Source: Zanthoxylum bungeanum (Eukaryota > Streptophyta > Magnoliopsida > Sapindales > Rutaceae). From it: 64,000 nt of DNA. The notes under the pieces were generated by a model. It searched no databases, had not been told where the DNA came from, and worked only from the letters and a program-made list of their open reading frames with translations. The first letter of the stretch is position 1. Each line of letters begins with the position of its first letter. This document shows positions 58,866 through 64,000 of this stretch, piece after piece. Made by a program: the position numbers and the translations under genes. Location: NCBI GenBank assembly GCA_019454045.1, contig SKCR01021142.1:1-64000 (forward strand), read 5' to 3'.

Positions 58866-61800
58866 TTACTGACGGTTAGGATCAGCCTCGATTTCTTGAG
58901 CTAATTCTACGGTCAGCTTGTCAGCACGATCATCATGCCCACCAGCAAAAGTATAAACCCGAAACGCAAACTGGAAAGCTCTCCAAAGCATTTTAACAGA
59001 TTCCTTTTTTCGTCCTCCAGCTTTCGTTCCACTCACGTCTGCTACTTTTGCTTCCCTGTTCTCCTGAATCAATTTAGAAAGACATTCCAATTAAGTTAGT
59101 CACTTTCCATAATGGTCCTCTGCTCAAACTGTAATTTGAACAAAGTTGAATTACCTTTAGTGCCAACTCCATGCAGTTTGAGGAAACATCCACCATTAGT
59201 TCTTTGATTTTGGTGAGAATATTGAAGTCGAAATGGATATTATGACTTTGAAATTTTTTGGATTCTTCATCTTTAGTTCTCTCCAGGGCTTCGATATCTC
59301 CTTTGATCTGTACGTGCGTTGTTCTTTTTGATTTGTTAATCATGAAAATGCAGGCATGGAAGAAGATAATGGTTTACGATTGAGAACCAAAACTCACCTT
59401 GTTGAAGTAACATTCAACCTTGTCAAGGAGGTTTCCCAAGGGAGCCACTATCTTCCAATTCTGCAATTCAATAGACAATGCATCCAACTTTGAGTATAGT
59501 GCTGCTGCCATTCTCAGTGCTTCCAACTTTTTTGAAGGGAACCCTTCAAATCTAGCCAGCACCTGCACATTGGAGATAATGTTCAGAAAGGTACATCAAT
59601 GGCAATCAATAGCCGTCAAAACAAGCAAAAAATTTTATTGACCTGAGATTCATCTGTTAATTTCTCTAGAATCGATTCCACTTGTTTATGGAACTTGAGC
59701 AGCTCAGCCATGTCCTTTGTCTGAAAAGTGTTAATGAAAGATTTCAACTCTGTAATTGATTTGGCATGTATTTCAACATCTTCTTCAATTTGTTGGAAGT
59801 AAGCCGATCTGATAGATTAAAAAAAAAAATTGGTTTTGATTTCTATCATGTTTTTGAAACACAAAGTAGTTCATATGGTTTACTATCGATGTAGAATTGT
59901 TTAAAAGCATACCTTTTTGTCATCTCTGCCAGTGCATCAGCCATTCCTTTCTTTCCACAACCTGGAGCCCCAGCACCCACACTCTTTTTCCCACTAGCTG
60001 ATTTACTTACTTGGGTTCCTTCCACCTTTCCTTTGAGAAGTCTATACAAATTACCCATTTGACTTGATCTCTTCAGTTTAGTAGCTTTCTTAGGGCGCAA
60101 AGACCTTCCTGCACTTGGTGCAGGAGGTGGGGGAGGAGCTGCTCCATTTGCAAGTGGCATGGGTGGTGGTGGTGGCATCACTGATCCTTTTAGAGGCATC
60201 ATGGGTGGTGGAGGAGGTGGTGTGGCTCCTGACATTCCAGGTGGTGTTGCTGGCGCAGCTTCTGGCATTCGAGATGGGGGTGGTGGTGGGGGAGGCATTG
60301 GTCGTGCTGCTGTAACGTTTGGCCGCAATGGGGGTGGAGTTGGACGTGGACTTTGTGTTGGTGTAGCTGATACAGATGAATGTAACACGCGTGGTGGTGG
60401 TGGAAGGGGTTGTTCTGATTCTACATTCGGAGATAAACCAGGTTTTGAGGATGATGGTGATAACAATTCTGTTTGAATTGACGGTGAATTTATTGGTGTT
60501 TGAATTTTAGTGCAGTTATCTTTTATATCCTTGAGAGGATCTTCTTTTTTTACTTCTGAATTACTATTTGGATCTTGCATTTGTTCCTCAATTATACTGT
60601 TTGTTTGGCAAGATTTACTGAGATCCTGAATGCCAACATGTGGAGGCATGTGGAAAGAGAGGCGCTTTACATCAATGGGGTTCAATTTTCCAACTGCTCG
60701 TACTCTGAGAGACATCAGAAGAGGGGAAGTATAAGATGCATTTGCTGCTTTCTTCAAATCTGGGAGTACTGAGGTTGGGGTCACTGGAGAATCACAGAAA
60801 GAGTTGCTGCAACTGTCCGAATATGATTCCAGTATTTTCCCAAATGTTTTAGATTGTGGACTTAAAGATTTCTTCTCCTCTTCATCATCCATCATATCAA
60901 ACTTTTCTTTTGTTAATTTCATCAAGGAATCCAGTATTCCTAGTATATTTTCAACTACATAAGAAAAAGGGGAAACAAAGAAAGCAACTTTAGTTTGCCA
61001 GAATCTATTTTCAGGATTGAGAGATAATGCAGAGATTATTGCCATTTACATCTAATGAAGATATGGAACGTACCACGTTGCTCTGGATTGATGTTCTCAT
61101 CATTGATTTGTATATCACATTCAAATATGCAAGCATCTTGATTCATTGTCCATGAATCTTTAACCGATTTCAAAGTCTTGTAGAAGTTTGCCAGAATCTG
61201 TTTTCAGGATTTATTTTAAGAGTATTAATTTGCTATTCACAATGTTAATGTAGTATATAAATAACTATTATGATATTGTTCTTTGTGAATAGGTCAACCT
61301 GATCCATAGATGCTCCTTTCATTTCAGATACTTGAATCGCGTGACTGATTTCAGGGTACATATTTTGCAGATCTTTAATTGTTATTATCATCAGCTGCAA
61401 GGAAACAAAAGTGCAGGAAGATTCAACAAAGTAATCAATTCCGGGGTATACATGATACTTATTATTGGCAGCTAGACTGAGCTGGGCGGAGGAGAAAAAA
61501 ATACCTGATCCAAGGACTTTGAGCTATCAGAAGGAGGTAAATCAATGATATCTTGGAACTGTATGATCTTCTTCTTAAGATTTGCCATCATTTTTACGTT
61601 GTCGGGACATCCAAATGATTTCACTATCTTCAAATCTTTTACTTGCTTCTCATTCTGGTGTTGGTAAGGGCTTTTCACCACGTCCAGAGTTTTTTTACCA
61701 CCCTGTCAAGATTGCTTGTCAATACCAAATGCCTAATCCACATGTCCTTGATCTTTTGTTCTATAGAATGTTGATTGAAATTAAGAGAATTCGAAATTTG

Positions 61801-62010
61801 GAAAAAGAACGAAAACATGATAAATTGAGAAACAGAAATGTTGAAACATATGATATTTGTCTTACAAGTTAATAATTCTCAAGTAGCATGTTCTTGGTTA
61901 TATACAAAGAAGCAAGTATTCAAAACTATGGATGATATTCTCACCTCAAATTTGTTGTGCTTGCGACCAAAAGTCAATGAAGAAGAATCGGATAATCTAG
62001 CTGAGGCCAT
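58866..62010 (-). CDS. Proline-rich plant protein, At4g04980-like, nine exons
   Basis: The one intact host gene. Exons on the minus strand: 61945-62010, 61505-61702, 61299-61394, 61074-61197, 59913-60954, 59643-59808, 59398-59562, 59155-59307, 58866-59063. All introns are GT..AG, phases agree, and the total of 2208 bp gives 735 residues without a stop. N-terminus MASARLSDSSSLTFGRKHNK; a Ser/Lys/Asp-rich middle; formin-like polyproline runs (60115-60420); then SSQMGNLYRLLKGKVEG and GMADALAEMTKRSAYFQQ, and a helical C-terminal region with LARFEGFPSKKLEALRMAAA, IEALERTKDEE and WRAFQFAFRVYTFAGGHDDR. This matches from memory the family of 'uncharacterized protein At4g04980'. The C-terminal arrangement recalls CHUP1-like proteins, but function is unknown. 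Copia F lies just downstream. Confidence 0.85.
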
Positions 62011-62450
62011 AGAGCTTTATATCTGCAATGCTAAATCTTTAATTATATGATGTTTAGGAATTTGTAATTTTGTTTTTGTTGATTATTTGAAACAAACGTG
62101 TTGATTTTTGTAGACTTGGTGGTGAAACAAATAGAACAGATAGGGAGGTATGCTTGCTCAAAAACACAAGGACGTGCGGCGCAATTCAGCTTGTAGAAAT
62201 ACCAAATGGACATAAAAAAACAATTGTCTACTAAGATAACAACTGGAACTTTCTCTATGAAAGAGAGAGCCAACGAGGAAAACAGACGCTTGGCTTTTTT
62301 AAGGCCAAAAAAGTTGTAGTTCATTTCTGTTTGTCTTGTTGACAGTTAGTTAGTTAGTTACATTTCGAGTTTTAACAGCCTTTCAGTTGTGTAAGAAGAG
62401 GTGGCCAGTTGGTTTCTGATTCTCTCTCATTTATAATTTTTCTAACACTT

Positions 62451-62461
62451 CTTTATATATA
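62451..62461 (-). promoter_or_regulatory. Possible TATA box of the host gene
   Basis: TATATATAAAG on the minus strand, about 440 bases upstream of the start codon. That distance leaves room for a long leader or a 5' UTR intron; weak evidence. Confidence 0.3.
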
Positions 62462-63882
62462 ATTATTTTGGTTTCAAATTTAGAATAACTCAACAGCATC
62501 TCTGAATTCTTCTAATGGAAAAAACAATGCCCCCATTCCATGGCATTAGAGACATAATATATAAAATGGCCTGGTGAGCAATTGGATGGACTGGACTGGA
62601 CTGGATTTTGCTAAATCCAAGTTGAGGTCTTAATTTTTTTTAAAAGTCCAAACCCTAACAAGTCCAAGTCTATCTTAACCTGGGCAGGACTGGACTTAAG
62701 CCACAAGAACTTAGTCTTGGCGAAACTTAGCCCAGACCCAAATATTTTCAAACTTAAAATTATATTACATACAATTTTTTTTTCTTTTTACATACGATAC
62801 AATAATGTTAAATTTTGAATTTTGATATACTAGTTTTTTCATTGTTCAATAATATGATACTTTCAATATTTAAATTAATAAAAATACTACAACACTAATA
62901 AAAATAAAATTCCATAACCATAATTTTACAAGAAATAAAATTTATTATAATTCTTGTGGGTCTTTGCTTCGACCTACAATTCTTTCTAGTAAAAATTTCT
63001 TCTTCGGGAGAATTCCACCTAATAAAAAATAAAGTATTAAAAAAATTTATAAATTTAAAAAAAAAATATTTTTATATCTCGATCGGCATCCCATAACTAA
63101 TGTTGATTGCATATGATCGCTTCCAATATGTAAGGATGAAGTCTGTTACAAATTATGATATGGACTTAAACTTCTACCATAATATTAAAAGTTGACTCTG
63201 ATGCAAAAATGGTCACAGGTACTCAATTACCAATGATAAGTAATTATTTAATGGACAAATTTTTTAAATTTTATTTTGTTATTATTATTATTTTTTGCAT
63301 TGGAGATTATCACTTCCCTTACTGTTTTCGAAATGTACCCATTACCCCCTAACGTTTCTATAATATTTCATTACCTCCCTTGAGTTCAAAATTAAGATTT
63401 TTTAATTTTTTTTTTACAATTGCACTTAGAAAAATATTATAATGATATTATAATTAATAATTTCTGACACTCTTTTTTTTTGAATTTTCATACTTTTGTA
63501 TACCTATGAGATTTTCAGACACTCATAATTAGTAAGCAGCCAATTTTATCCCAATAACTTTGAATTATTTGTTCAATTCCAAAAAAATGGTTGAATAGAA
63601 TTTTAATCAATTTATTTTATTTTGAATCAAGTCTGGCGGGCATATGAAGTACATATATAAGTAAAATTTACAATAAAACAATCAAACGTCCATGTTCAAA
63701 TTCCTTTAACAGTGAAGTCACGCTCTCTTGAAACTTGATTTTTTAATTAAATTTTTATTTTTTCTTCTAAATAGATACTTTTATAGCTAAATTTTTAAAA
63801 ACCAATTTCACTAGAGATCATTAAAAATATTTAAATTTTTATTTTTTCGTATTAAAATGTCATGCCCGGCTTGGACCCAATA
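62462..63882. other. AT-rich intergenic region
   Basis: No gene recognised. 62575-62610 has short 'ggactggact' repetition. 63300-63400 has 'cattacc'-rich wording of the kind seen near old DNA-transposon ends, but no termini can be defined. Confidence 0.5.
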
Positions 63883-64000
63883 AATTATTATGATTCACTG
63901 ATCATTAAAGAATGTTTATGAGGAAAAACCGAATTCTATTAGTACAAGAATATAATTTATAAGTGTTTGAACCTCTACAAAAACCACTAACGAGGAACTC
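63883..64000 (+). mobile_element. Start of an LTR related to Copia F, cut by the window end
   Basis: 'tgattcactgatcattaaag', 'aatgtttatgaggaaaa' and 'ctattagtacaagaatataa' parallel the first 70 bases of the Copia F LTRs (54483 and 58265), in the same plus-strand order. Diverged and incomplete. Confidence 0.45.

Noticed and set aside
60115..60476. Plus-strand Gly/Val-rich open frames
   Set aside because: Antisense shadows of the polyproline-coding exon of the minus-strand host gene.
61022..61045. Use of the ATG at 61045 as a start for the proline-rich gene
   Set aside because: It lies in an intron; the acceptor TTATGTAG at 60955-60962 and the upstream exons give a longer, phase-consistent protein.
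1..64000. CRISPR arrays, bacterial operons, tRNA or rRNA genes
   Set aside because: The DNA is plant nuclear; direct repeats present are minisatellites or transposon repeats, and no cloverleaf tRNA gene or rRNA sequence was recognised. Primer sites only resemble tRNA 3' ends.

Overview
The window is nuclear DNA of a flowering plant, most likely a eudicot. The evidence is spliced genes with GT..AG introns, plant-type Copia, Athila and Tat/Ogre LTR retrotransposons, an En/Spm (CACTA) transposon, and one plant-specific proline-rich gene. I cannot name the species. More than 90 percent of the sequence is nested transposable elements. Only one ordinary host gene is visible (58866-62010, minus strand).

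Layout. 1-2050: minus-strand LTR of a Copia family (family C below), sitting in a minus-strand Tat/Ogre-type element whose leader, tRNA primer site and LTR occupy 2051-5326. 5356-19046: a tandem array of two Athila-like Gypsy copies (internal A, shared LTR, internal B, LTR), with its left end truncated. 19047-27612: Copia element C, whose left LTR is broken at the array. 27613 to about 35440: minus-strand Copia element D; C sits in its reverse transcriptase gene. An inverted-repeat composite (31212-34390) full of minisatellites interrupts D's LTR/leader. 35748-37148: a CACTA-like remnant. 37219-52471: a complete-ended CACTA element (target duplication ATG) with a TNP2-type transposase pseudogene and a second En/Spm-type gene. 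A minus-strand Copia (E, 39324-46387, target duplication GTATT) is nested in the TNP2 gene. 52472-54477: repeat debris including a Tat-type LTR fragment. 54483-58634: Copia F (target duplication CAAGG), just downstream of the host gene and on the same strand. 62011-64000: mostly AT-rich intergenic DNA, ending in a possible LTR start.

The most interesting content is the cargo of the Athila-like element. Between the integrase tail and the 3' LTR, where an env-like ORF would normally lie, both copies carry an unrecognised ORF (called ORF-X here) and an intronless gene of the LONELY GUY (LOG) family, the enzymes that release active cytokinin from its nucleotide. In copy B the LOG reading frame is fully open (217 residues, 14976-15629) with its glycine-rich and PGGLGTLEE motifs. 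The gag gene of the same copy has two stop codons and pro/RT/integrase core are deleted. In copy A the LOG gene carries two 1-base deletions. The natural reading is that a retroelement captured a processed LOG transcript and amplified it as a passenger gene. Whether it is expressed or active cannot be decided from sequence alone.
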